Under the pieces are notes generated by a model. It did not search any database and was not told the origin of the DNA. It saw only the letters and a program-made list of their open reading frames with translations. A stretch of DNA of 10,280 bases from Gammaproteobacteria bacterium (lineage in GTDB: Bacteria > Pseudomonadota > Gammaproteobacteria > Nitrosococcales > Methylophagaceae), in NCBI GenBank assembly GCA_002402245.1, contig NVVP01000029.1:8385-18664 (forward strand), in the 5' to 3' direction. Shown here one piece after another: positions 1 to 6,344 of the stretch. The first letter of the stretch is position 1. Each line of letters opens with the position of its first letter. The position numbers and the translations under genes were made by a program.

Positions 1-317
1 GCTCGGCCACGGCGCAAATCATCATCATCCATAATCGGCATATCATCATGAACAAGAGAGTAGGCGTGAATCATTTCAACGGCTGAAGCGGGCGCTTCTA
101 ATTCAGTTGGATCGGCATTTAATGCTTCACCTGTGGCATACACTAATAAAGCGCGCAAACGCTTGCCACCATTTAGCGTTGAATAGGACATCGCTTCAGC
201 TAAACGTTGTGAGGTGTGCGCCGATAAGGCATCAGACTTCGGTAAACGCTGAGTTAAAGCAATTTCAATCCGTGATTGTTGTTGACTTATCCAGTTTGAA
301 AGCAGCTTGTCTGTCAC
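1..317 (-). CDS. ispA: Farnesyl diphosphate synthase (geranyltranstransferase), 5' part only
   Basis: This soluble cytoplasmic prenyltransferase condenses isopentenyl diphosphate with DMAPP and then GPP to give farnesyl diphosphate, the precursor of quinone side chains and undecaprenyl phosphate. About 105 codons are present; the gene runs off the left edge, and the usual length is near 295 residues. Visible hallmarks are GGKRLR (residues 50-55), which binds the diphosphate, and the first aspartate-rich motif beginning HDDMPIMDDDD (about residues 90-100), whose Asp residues chelate Mg2+ around the allylic diphosphate. The second aspartate-rich motif lies outside the window. The start is read as GTG at 317-315, overlapping the xseB stop in a GTGA junction, which implies translational coupling; no ATG gives a sensible N-terminus. 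The xseB-ispA order is common in Gammaproteobacteria, where dxs often follows. Identity is seen from motifs; the choice of start is inferred. Confidence 0.95.
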   Translation of the reverse strand, partial: MTDKLLSNWISQQQSRIEIALTQRLPKSDALSAHTSQRLAEAMSYSTLNGGKRLRALLVYATGEALNADPTELEAPASAVEMIHAYSLVHDDMPIMDDDDLRRGR

Positions 318-559
318 GATTCAGCCGTATTAGAATCGAAGTCAACTAGGTTAGTTTGGCCCGATTGTTGTAATAGAACCTGTACTTTTTGTTCAGCTGT
401 TTGCAATGCATCTTGGCAGTCTCGGGTAAGTAAGACGCCTTTTTCATAGAGTTTTAGCGATTCTTCTAGGCTAATATCACCTTGTTCAAGACGTGTGACC
501 AGTGATTCTAGCTCGGTTACAGAGTCTTCGTAGTTCAGTTTTTTACGTCTTGCAACCAT
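314..559 (-). CDS. xseB: Exodeoxyribonuclease VII small subunit
   Basis: This is the small subunit of exonuclease VII, which with several copies per XseA large subunit degrades single-stranded DNA into oligonucleotides in the cytoplasm. The 81-residue product matches the family length. It has the family's two-helix pattern: an N-terminal stretch with FE/YE-x-x-x-x-x-LE spacing (YEDSVTELESLVTRLEQG, about residues 10-27), then LSLEESL-like and YEKG segments (about 29-41), then a heptad-like helix with CQDALQTAEQKV. The acidic tail after residue 65 is typically variable. The ATG at 559-557 is preceded by a weak purine-rich AGAGA. The gene overlaps ispA by four bases and is read divergently from ribF. 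The partner xseA is not in this window. Confidence 0.95.
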   Translation of the reverse strand: MVARRKKLNYEDSVTELESLVTRLEQGDISLEESLKLYEKGVLLTRDCQDALQTAEQKVQVLLQQSGQTNLVDFDSNTAES

Positions 560-593
560 AACAGTCTCTAAGTGATGAATTTGAATGCTGGCT

Positions 594-623
594 ATTATAA
601 GTGAATCGTAGGGTTATTGCCTA
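594..623 (-). promoter_or_regulatory. Candidate sigma-70 promoter for xseB-ispA
   Basis: On the minus strand a perfect TATAAT lies at 599-594. It is preceded after 18 bases by TAGGCA (623-618), which matches four of six positions of the -35 consensus. It sits about 35 bases before the xseB ATG, which gives a short leader. Prediction is by consensus matching only. Confidence 0.5.
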
Positions 624-633
624 CTGGATTGTT

Positions 634-664
634 TTGATTCAAATCGTTAGGCTATGGTTTTAAT
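634..664 (+). promoter_or_regulatory. Weak candidate promoter for ribF
   Basis: TTGATT (634-639) and TTTAAT (659-664) resemble -35 and -10 boxes, but their 19-base spacing is longer than optimal. The -35 box overlaps an 11-base palindrome at 633-643. A promoter for ribF should exist in this divergent region because the upstream gene points away, but this exact site is uncertain. Confidence 0.25.
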
Positions 665-688
665 TTCTCGTAATGAACCTAGTTGGCT

Positions 689-1621
689 ATGCAAAAAATT
701 ATTCGTGGATTCCATAATCTACCTACGAAATCGCAAGGCTGTGTAGCAACCATTGGTAATTTTGATGGTGTGCATCTTGGCCATCAATCTGTATTAACCC
801 AACTAGCTATGAAAGGTAATGAGTTAAGCCTACCGGTTATTGCTATTACCTTTGAGCCTCAGCCGAATGAATTTTTTGCACCTGAAAAAGCACCCGCACG
901 CTTAAGCCGTTTTCGTGAAAAAGTGGAAATGCTACGTTGTTATTCGGTTCAGCAACTTTGTGTATTACGATTTAATAAGCAGTTAGCGCAAATGACCGCG
1001 GATGACTTTATTCAAAAACTAATTATTGATGGCTTAGCGATTAAATATTTAGTGGTCGGCGATGATTTTAAGTTTGGTAAAAACAGGCAGGGTGACTTTG
1101 CATTATTACAGCAGGCTGGAGAGCAACATGGTTTCCAGGTGGTTAATATGCAAACATTTTCTGTTGATAATATTCGTGTAAGCAGCACGCGAATTAGAGA
1201 TGCTTTAAAACAAGGCGACCTTATGTTAGCTGAAAAGCTATTAGGGCGGCCTTATCGAATGAGTGGCCGTGTCGCACATGGTGATAAGCGCGGCAGAACG
1301 ATGGGCTTTCCTACTGCCAATATTCATCTTCACCGACGTAAAGTGCCTCTTAGCGGTGTCTATGCTGTGCAATTATTTGGTGTGCAGGGTGAACCTATTC
1401 AAGGTGTGGCTAATGTGGGGGTTCGGCCTACATTTGGGGTAAAAAAAGCCTTATTAGAAGTTCATTTGTTTGACTTTAATCGTGATATTTATGGCGAACA
1501 TGTACAAGTGCACTTTTTACACAAATTACGGGATGAAAAGAAGTTTAGTCATCTCGATGCGCTTATCGAACAAATTGCTATTGATAGCCAGCAAGCGAAA
1601 GATTATTTTTCGAAACAATAA
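689..1621 (+). CDS. ribF: Bifunctional riboflavin kinase / FAD synthetase
   Basis: RibF phosphorylates riboflavin to FMN and adenylates FMN to FAD in the cytoplasm. The 310-residue product is full length for the family. The N-terminal adenylyltransferase domain (about residues 1-180) shows the nucleotidyltransferase signature TIGNFDGVHLGH (21-32), the GDDFKFGKNRQGD segment and the SSTRIR motif. The C-terminal flavokinase domain (about 185-305) shows GRVAHGDKRGRTMGFPTAN, with the ATP/Mg-binding PTAN at 208-211, followed by a GVYAV and GVANVG-RPTF core. The ATG at 689 is chosen because it gives MQKIIRGFHNL, which aligns with the MKLIRGIHNL start I recall for the E. coli enzyme; an in-frame TTG at 683 is possible but less likely. 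No clear Shine-Dalgarno precedes either start. Its position just upstream of nuo, rather than beside ileS-lspA, is noteworthy because NuoF uses FMN. Confidence 0.96.
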   Translation: MQKIIRGFHNLPTKSQGCVATIGNFDGVHLGHQSVLTQLAMKGNELSLPVIAITFEPQPNEFFAPEKAPARLSRFREKVEMLRCYSVQQLCVLRFNKQLAQMTADDFIQKLIIDGLAIKYLVVGDDFKFGKNRQGDFALLQQAGEQHGFQVVNMQTFSVDNIRVSSTRIRDALKQGDLMLAEKLLGRPYRMSGRVAHGDKRGRTMGFPTANIHLHRRKVPLSGVYAVQLFGVQGEPIQGVANVGVRPTFGVKKALLEVHLFDFNRDIYGEHVQVHFLHKLRDEKKFSHLDALIEQIAIDSQQAKDYFSKQ

Positions 1622-1710
1622 CTTAGTTAATATCTCAGTCATATACCGCCTATAGCCCCTTAAAATGTGAGGTTATAAAACTTCTATTTAGTCTCCATAG
1701 TGTGTAGTAT

Positions 1711-1721
1711 CCACATTGTGG
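1711..1721. repeat. 11-base perfect palindrome CCACATTGTGG upstream of nuoA
   Basis: Five-base arms CCACA and TGTGG flank a single central T. The site overlaps the candidate -35 box of the nuo promoter, where a regulator could block or contact RNA polymerase. The palindrome is seen directly; its role as an operator is inferred, and palindromes this short also arise by chance. Confidence 0.35.
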
Positions 1722-1744
1722 TCAGGGTTAATTCGGAGTGTAAT
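1716..1744 (+). promoter_or_regulatory. Candidate sigma-70 promoter for the nuo operon
   Basis: TTGTGG (1716-1721, three of six consensus positions) is followed after exactly 17 bases by TGTAAT (1739-1744, five of six). Transcription would begin near 1750, leaving a leader of about 50 bases before nuoA. No better pair was found in the interval. Confidence 0.35.
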
Positions 1745-1764
1745 GCGAGTTTTACCATTACGCT
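1737..1764 (+). promoter_or_regulatory. Inverted repeat / leader hairpin before nuoA
   Basis: AGTGTAATG (1737-1745) can pair with CATTACGCT (1756-1763 plus T1764) as a nine-pair stem with one G-U pair and a 10-base loop. It is not followed by a T-run, so it is not a standard terminator. It overlaps the candidate -10 box, so it could be a DNA-level operator or, if transcription starts upstream, a leader RNA stem. Confidence 0.35.
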
Positions 1765-1798
1765 AAATGTACTAAGCGACTGAAAAAGAACAGATACT

Positions 1799-2155
1799 AT
1801 GCTGGAAAATTATCTTCCCATTTTATTGTTTGTCATTGTAGGCATTATTTTTGGTGTAATGCCGATGCTGGCCGGTTTTGTATTGGGTCCCCGCCGCCCA
1901 GATGATCAAAAGCGCTCGCCCTATGAATGCGGCTTTGAGCCTTTTGAAGATGCACATATGAAGTTTGATGTGCGTTATTACCTTGTTGCTATTCTATTTA
2001 TTATTTTCGATTTGGAAATTGCTTTCCTATTCCCTTGGGCTGTGGTGCTTGATGATATTGGCGTCTTTGGCTTATTAGCCATGTTTCTCTTTTTAGCTAT
2101 ATTAGTTGTCGGCTTTATCTATGAATGGAAAAAAGGGGCGCTGGAATGGGAATAG
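1799..2155 (+). CDS. nuoA: NADH-quinone oxidoreductase subunit A
   Basis: This small inner-membrane subunit of complex I packs beside NuoH at the quinone-chamber end of the membrane arm. The 118 residues match the family length. Three hydrophobic helices are visible (about 5-28, 60-82 and 87-109). Between the first and second lies the conserved cytoplasmic loop with SPYECGF (40-46), carrying the Cys that reports active/deactive change in related enzymes. The second helix carries FDLEIAFLFPW (70-80), with the conserved membrane-embedded acidic residues. The ATG at 1799 follows a purine-rich GAAAAAGAAC rather than a strong Shine-Dalgarno. This is the first nuo gene, and its end overlaps nuoB by 10 bases. 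Confidence 0.97.
   Translation: MLENYLPILLFVIVGIIFGVMPMLAGFVLGPRRPDDQKRSPYECGFEPFEDAHMKFDVRYYLVAILFIIFDLEIAFLFPWAVVLDDIGVFGLLAMFLFLAILVVGFIYEWKKGALEWE
2133..2138 (+). promoter_or_regulatory. Ribosome binding site that sets the nuoB start
   Basis: AAGGGG lies inside the 3' end of nuoA with seven bases between it and the ATG at 2146. It supports 2146 over the in-frame upstream ATG at 2125, which has no such site. Confidence 0.6.
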
Positions 2156-2634
2156 AAGGTGTGCTGCAAGAAGGTGTAGTCACTACATCGGCAGATAAAT
2201 TAATTAATTGGGCCAGAACAGGATCGTTATGGCCAATGACATTTGGTTTGGCATGTTGCGCAGTTGAAATGATGCAAGCAGGCGCCTCACGTTATGATTT
2301 AGATCGCTTTGGCGTAGTATTTCGTCCTAGCCCTCGTCAAGCTGATGTAATGATTGTAGCGGGAACCTTGGTGAATAAAATGGCTCCTGCATTACGCAAA
2401 GTGTATGACCAAATGTCTGAACCGCGCTGGGTTATTTCTATGGGATCATGTGCTAATGGTGGCGGTTATTATCATTATTCCTATGCCGTGGTGCGTGGCT
2501 GTGATCGCATTGTTCCGGTTGATATTTATGTACCAGGATGCCCTCCAACAGCCGAAGCCTTGTTATACGGCATCATCCAGTTACAAAAGAAAATTCATAG
2601 AACCAATACGATAGCGCGGACGCAAGAGGCGTAA
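2146..2634 (+). CDS. nuoB: NADH-quinone oxidoreductase subunit B (N2 cluster subunit)
   Basis: This peripheral-arm subunit holds the terminal [4Fe-4S] cluster N2, which reduces quinone at the interface with NuoD. With the start at 2146 the protein has 162 residues and begins MGIEGVLQEG, as usual for this lineage. The four N2 ligands are visible: the adjacent pair C37-C38 in FGLACCAVEMM, C102 in SMGSCANGGGYYHYSY, and C132 in VDIYVPGCPPT. The upstream in-frame ATG at 2125 would add seven residues (MEKRGAG) read from within the end of nuoA, and is rejected. The gene overlaps nuoA by 10 bases and lies five bases before nuoC. Its short C-terminus ends shortly after the ALLYGIIQLQKKI helix. Confidence 0.97.
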   Translation: MGIEGVLQEGVVTTSADKLINWARTGSLWPMTFGLACCAVEMMQAGASRYDLDRFGVVFRPSPRQADVMIVAGTLVNKMAPALRKVYDQMSEPRWVISMGSCANGGGYYHYSYAVVRGCDRIVPVDIYVPGCPPTAEALLYGIIQLQKKIHRTNTIARTQEA

Positions 2635-2639
2635 TCGTA

Positions 2640-3299
2640 ATGATGAGAGCTGCGTTCAAGAAAACGCTACAGCAACATTTCGCCACACAACTGCTTGATT
2701 GTGAGCTGTTACTTGATGAAATCACCTTGCATGTTCCTGCGGAGATGATTGTATCGGTCTGCAAGCAACTACGAGATGACTTTGATTTTTCACTGTTAAT
2801 TGATTTATGTGCGGTTGATTACTCTGAATACGGCGGTACATCTTGGGAAACCAAAGGTGCTTCTGAGCATGGTTTTAGTCGGGCGGTGTCGGGTGAGGGT
2901 AATTCTGAACCGGTTACGGAAGGCTTTCGCTTTGCTGTGGTCTACCACCTGTTATCGATTAAACATAATCAACGTGTTCGATTAAAAGTAAGGCTAGATG
3001 CCGAATTACCTATTATTGATAGTGTGGTTGAGGTTTGGAATAGCGCTAACTGGTTTGAACGTGAAGCCTTTGATCTATTTGGTGTTTTATTCGATGGCCA
3101 TAATGATTTACGCAGAATATTAACCGACTACGGTTTTATTGGTCATCCCTTCCGTAAAGACTTCCCACTGATTGGCAATGTAGAAATGCGTTATGACGAA
3201 GAGCAAAAACGGGTGATTTATGAGCCAGTGAGTATTGAAGATAGAACATTAGTGCCTCGTGTAATACGTGATGATAATCGTTATTCGAGAAAAAGATAA
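2640..3299 (+). CDS. nuoC: NADH-quinone oxidoreductase subunit C (30 kDa subunit, not fused to NuoD)
   Basis: This structural subunit of the connecting arm supports NuoD and NuoB near the quinone site and carries no cofactor. The 219 residues include the family signature from FEREAFDLFGVLF through GHNDLRRILTDYGFIGHP to RKDFPL (about 139-177). A low-complexity polar insertion, rich in Gly, Ser and Glu, occupies about residues 68-95, between the VDYSEYGG segment and the FAVVYHLLS strand. It makes the N-terminal domain longer than in compact homologues, and I recall similar GFSR-containing insertions in other gammaproteobacterial NuoC proteins. Two tandem ATGs (2640 and 2643) are possible starts, and AAGAGG (2624-2629) is a usable ribosome site. 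Enteric bacteria have a fused NuoCD, whereas here nuoD follows with a TAATG overlap. Confidence 0.96.
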   Translation: MMRAAFKKTLQQHFATQLLDCELLLDEITLHVPAEMIVSVCKQLRDDFDFSLLIDLCAVDYSEYGGTSWETKGASEHGFSRAVSGEGNSEPVTEGFRFAVVYHLLSIKHNQRVRLKVRLDAELPIIDSVVEVWNSANWFEREAFDLFGVLFDGHNDLRRILTDYGFIGHPFRKDFPLIGNVEMRYDEEQKRVIYEPVSIEDRTLVPRVIRDDNRYSRKR

Positions 3300-4552
3300 T
3301 GGCTGCGATTAAAAATTACACCTTAAACTTTGGTCCTCAACACCCAGCTGCACATGGTGTTTTGCGGTTGATTTTGGAAATGGATGGTGAAGTCATTCAA
3401 CGAGCTGATCCTCATATTGGCCTGCTGCATCGAGGTACTGAAAAGTTAGCTGAAACTAAACCCTATAATCAAAATATAGGTTATATGGATCGCTTAGATT
3501 ATGTGTCGATGTTATGTAATGAACATGCTTATGTTCTAGCGATTGAGAAAATGATCGGTGTGCAAGTGCCGGAGCGAGCTCAATATATTAGAGTGATGTT
3601 TGATGAAATAACTCGGGTACTTAATCATTTGATGTGGTTGGGTACACATGGGCTTGATATTGGTGCGATGACGGTCTTCTTATATTGTTTCCGTGAACGT
3701 GAAGACTTGATGGATTGTTATGAAGCGGTTTCAGGTGCCAGAATGCACGCCTCTTATTATCGCCCGGGTGGCGTCTATCGTGATTTACCTGATTCGATGG
3801 CTAAATATAAAGCCTCAAAATGGCATAGTGAAAAAGAAGTTAAGCAGAAAAATGAAAATCGCGAAGGCAGTTTATTAGATTTTATAGAAGACTTTACCGA
3901 GCGTTTTCCTCACTGTGTGGATGAATACGAAACCTTGTTAACTGATAACCGTATTTGGAAACAACGTACCGTTGGTATCGGTGTGGTATCACCTGAGCGC
4001 GCATTGCAGCTAGGCTTTACTGGCCCGATGCTACGTGGTTCAGGTATTGAATGGGATTTGCGTAAAAAACAGCCTTATTCGGCTTATGCCAATATGGACT
4101 TTGATATTCCTGTCGGTACAGAAGGTGATTGTTATGATCGTTATCTGGTACGGGTTGAAGAAATGCGTCAATCTAACCGTATTATTAAGCAGTGTATTGA
4201 TTGGCTGCGAGTTAATCCTGGCCCGGTCATTACTAATGATGCCAAAGTTGCACCACCTAACCGTGCTGATATGAAAGAAAATATGGAAGCACTGGTTCAC
4301 CACTTTAAATTATTTACTGAAGGTTATTGTGTGCCGGAAGGCGAAGCGTATGCCGCAGTTGAGCATCCTAAAGGTGAGTTTGGTATTTATATGGTTTCAG
4401 ATGGAGCCAACAAACCTTATCGATTGAAAATTCGTGCCCCCGGATTTGTGCATTTATCCGCGATGGATGAAATGGTTAAAGGTCATATGTTAGCCGATGT
4501 AGTATCTATTATCGGCACTATGGATATCGTCTTTGGTGAGATAGACCGATGA
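3299..4552 (+). CDS. nuoD: NADH-quinone oxidoreductase subunit D (49 kDa subunit)
   Basis: This peripheral-arm subunit, related to the large subunit of [NiFe] hydrogenases, forms the quinone-reduction pocket with NuoB. At 417 residues it is full length. The N-terminal loop GPQHPAAHG (12-20) carries H19, and YMDRLDY (62-68) carries Y68; by family correspondence these are the His and Tyr that hydrogen-bond the quinone headgroup. Other visible conserved blocks are DPHIGLLHRGTEKL (37-50), FREREDLMDCYE, GARMHASYYRPGGV and the C-terminal DIVFGEIDR. The hydrogenase Ni ligands are absent, as expected. It starts within the nuoC stop (TAATG) and ends in an ATGA overlap with nuoE. Confidence 0.98.
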   Translation: MAAIKNYTLNFGPQHPAAHGVLRLILEMDGEVIQRADPHIGLLHRGTEKLAETKPYNQNIGYMDRLDYVSMLCNEHAYVLAIEKMIGVQVPERAQYIRVMFDEITRVLNHLMWLGTHGLDIGAMTVFLYCFREREDLMDCYEAVSGARMHASYYRPGGVYRDLPDSMAKYKASKWHSEKEVKQKNENREGSLLDFIEDFTERFPHCVDEYETLLTDNRIWKQRTVGIGVVSPERALQLGFTGPMLRGSGIEWDLRKKQPYSAYANMDFDIPVGTEGDCYDRYLVRVEEMRQSNRIIKQCIDWLRVNPGPVITNDAKVAPPNRADMKENMEALVHHFKLFTEGYCVPEGEAYAAVEHPKGEFGIYMVSDGANKPYRLKIRAPGFVHLSAMDEMVKGHMLADVVSIIGTMDIVFGEIDR

Positions 4553-5049
4553 TGTTAACTGGGGATCGCACCGCATTATTTACAGTTGATATTCGTCAGC
4601 AATTAGACGAGTGGGTAGCTAAATATCCTGCAGGCCAAAGCCAATCTGCAGTGATCCCAGCCTTACATATTGTACAAGCTGAAAATGGCGGCTGGTTGTC
4701 TGAAGCGTTGATGGATGCGGTGGGACTTTATTTAGAGATGCCGGCGATTAATGTGTATGAAGTGGCTACTTTCTACACTATGTTTGATTTAAAGCCGGTA
4801 GGCCAAAACAAAATTAATGTCTGCACTAATATTTCCTGCATGTTGAATGGCTCTGAACAGGTAGTGGCACACTTGGAGCAACGATTAGATATTAAACTGG
4901 GTGAAACCACCGAAAATGGTAAGTTCACTCTGCGAGAAGTGGAGTGCCTTGGCGCTTGTTGTGGGGCACCGATGATGCAGCTCAATCGTGATTACCATGA
5001 AAATCTAACCACTGAAAAAATTGATGCAATTTTGGCGGAGATGAACTGA
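4549..5049 (+). CDS. nuoE: NADH-quinone oxidoreductase subunit E (24 kDa, N1a [2Fe-2S])
   Basis: This thioredoxin-fold ferredoxin of the NADH module sits next to the FMN of NuoF and holds the off-path cluster N1a. The 166 residues are normal. The four ligands follow the family pattern C-x4-C then C-x3-C: C92 and C97 (VCTNISC), and C133 and C137 (ECLGACCG). The N-terminal helical part includes the conserved VYEVATFYTMF (69-79). The start at 4549 overlaps the nuoD stop in ATGA and has GGTGAG (4535-4540) eight bases upstream; a second in-frame ATG follows immediately at 4552. Its end overlaps nuoF by one base (TGATG). Confidence 0.97.
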   Translation: MMLTGDRTALFTVDIRQQLDEWVAKYPAGQSQSAVIPALHIVQAENGGWLSEALMDAVGLYLEMPAINVYEVATFYTMFDLKPVGQNKINVCTNISCMLNGSEQVVAHLEQRLDIKLGETTENGKFTLREVECLGACCGAPMMQLNRDYHENLTTEKIDAILAEMN

Positions 5050-6344
5050 TGGAATTAGATCAAGTTTGTTTCCGTACTCGTCATCTTGATGAACCATGGA
5101 GTCTAGCGTCTTATCGCAGTGTGGGGGGGTATGAAGTATTAGAACAAATCCTTGAGCAGAAAACATCACCTGAAGATATTATTGAACAATTAAAAAATTC
5201 AGCGTTAAGGGGCCGCGGAGGAGCAGGTTTTCCAACTGGGCTTAAATGGAGTTTTATGCCTCGGCGTTTACCGGGCGATAAATACATTGTCTGTAATTCA
5301 GATGAAGGCGAGCCAGGCACCTGTAAAGATCGTGATATTTTACGTTTTAATCCTCATCAAGTGGTTGAAGGGATGATTATTGCCGCCTATACCATTGGAG
5401 CTCAACGAGGCTATAACTATATTCGTGGTGAGTTTGTTGAACCATTTGAACGTTTTGAAAATGCGATTGCTGAAGCCAAGGATGCCGGTTATTTAGGCCA
5501 AGATATTTTATCATCAGGCTTTAACTTTGAACTTTATACTCAGCCTGGAGCAGGTGCGTATATTTGTGGTGAAGAAACCGCATTATTAGAATCACTAGAA
5601 GGTAAAAAAGGTCAGCCACGATATAAACCTCCTTTTCCAGCAGGCTATGGTTTGTATGGCAAACCGACAACGATTAATAACACCGAAACATTAGCCTCTG
5701 TGCCGGTTATTTTACAAAAAGGCAGTGATTGGTTTCATGAGTTAGGTACGCCTAATAATGGCGGAAGCAAGATTTTTAGCGTATCAGGCCATATTAATAA
5801 ACCGGGTAATTATGAAATACCAATGGGTACGCCTTTTTCTGAGTTATTGGCTTTGGCTGGTGGCATACGTGAAGGTCATACCATTAAGGCGGTGATTCCT
5901 GGAGGCAGTTCAACTCCCGTTATCCCGGGCGAAGACATGTTAGATGTGCCAATGAATTATGATGGAATCAGCAAAGCAGGCTCCATGTTAGGGGCCGGGT
6001 CAGTGATTATTATGGATGACTCAACCTGCATGGTTAAAGCATTAGAACGTATTGCTGAATTTTATTATGAAGAGTCCTGTGGCCAATGTACGCCTTGTCG
6101 TGAAGGTACTGGCTGGTTATATCGAGTAGTCAAACGTATTGAACATGGCCAAGGCACACAAGAAGATTTGGATCGTTTAGTTGAAGTGGCTAAAAATATT
6201 AATGGCAATACTATCTGTGCATTAGGCGATGCCGCCGCAGCGCCGGTGATTAGTTTTATTAAACATTTTCGTGATGAATTTCAGTTTCATATTGACCATG
6301 GCAAGTGTCAGGTAGGGCAAGGGGAGGCTATATCTAAGTCATGA
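5049..6344 (+). CDS. nuoF: NADH-quinone oxidoreductase subunit F (51 kDa, NADH- and FMN-binding)
   Basis: This is the electron-input subunit: it binds NADH and FMN, takes the hydride and passes electrons to cluster N3. It has 431 residues. The glycine-rich FMN/NADH site RGRGGAGFPTGLKW is at 54-67. It is followed by CNSDEGEPGTCKDRD and by GAGAYICGEETALLESLEG (about 167-185), both conserved around the nucleotide pocket. The [4Fe-4S] N3 ligands are C344, C347 and C350 in SCGQCTPCREG, and C390 in NTICALGDAAA. GGCGGAG (5034-5040) lies eight bases before the start. The gene ends at TGA 6342-6344. Unlike every other junction in the operon, no nuo gene begins there; the next recognised gene starts 142 bases later. 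Confidence 0.98.
   Translation: MELDQVCFRTRHLDEPWSLASYRSVGGYEVLEQILEQKTSPEDIIEQLKNSALRGRGGAGFPTGLKWSFMPRRLPGDKYIVCNSDEGEPGTCKDRDILRFNPHQVVEGMIIAAYTIGAQRGYNYIRGEFVEPFERFENAIAEAKDAGYLGQDILSSGFNFELYTQPGAGAYICGEETALLESLEGKKGQPRYKPPFPAGYGLYGKPTTINNTETLASVPVILQKGSDWFHELGTPNNGGSKIFSVSGHINKPGNYEIPMGTPFSELLALAGGIREGHTIKAVIPGGSSTPVIPGEDMLDVPMNYDGISKAGSMLGAGSVIIMDDSTCMVKALERIAEFYYEESCGQCTPCREGTGWLYRVVKRIEHGQGTQEDLDRLVEVAKNINGNTICALGDAAAAPVISFIKHFRDEFQFHIDHGKCQVGQGEAISKS

Larger units (their letters stand above)
1622..1798. other. ribF-nuoA intergenic region
   Basis: I see no gene in these 177 bases. The stretch holds a weak imperfect hairpin (arms CCTTA 1658-1662 and TGAGG 1668-1672, flanked by TATA/TATA) that lacks a T-run, so there is no convincing Rho-independent terminator for ribF and read-through into nuo is possible. 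It also holds an 11-base palindrome, a candidate promoter and a leader hairpin, listed separately. The nuo-secG-tRNA-Leu arrangement known from enteric bacteria is not present. Confidence 0.6.

Noticed and set aside
107..349. 80-codon plus-strand frame over ispA and the end of xseB
   Set aside because: The minus strand here encodes unmistakable IspA motifs; the plus-strand product is unrecognisable.
683..688. TTG start for ribF two codons upstream
   Set aside because: The ATG at 689 gives an N-terminus matching known RibF proteins, and the TTG has no better ribosome site.
1651..1677. Possible ribF terminator
   Set aside because: The stem is short, AT-rich and contains a wobble and an asymmetric internal loop, and no T-run follows it.
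2125..2145. Upstream ATG start for nuoB
   Set aside because: It would add MEKRGAG, which is absent from family members, and has no ribosome site, while the ATG at 2146 has AAGGGG at good spacing.
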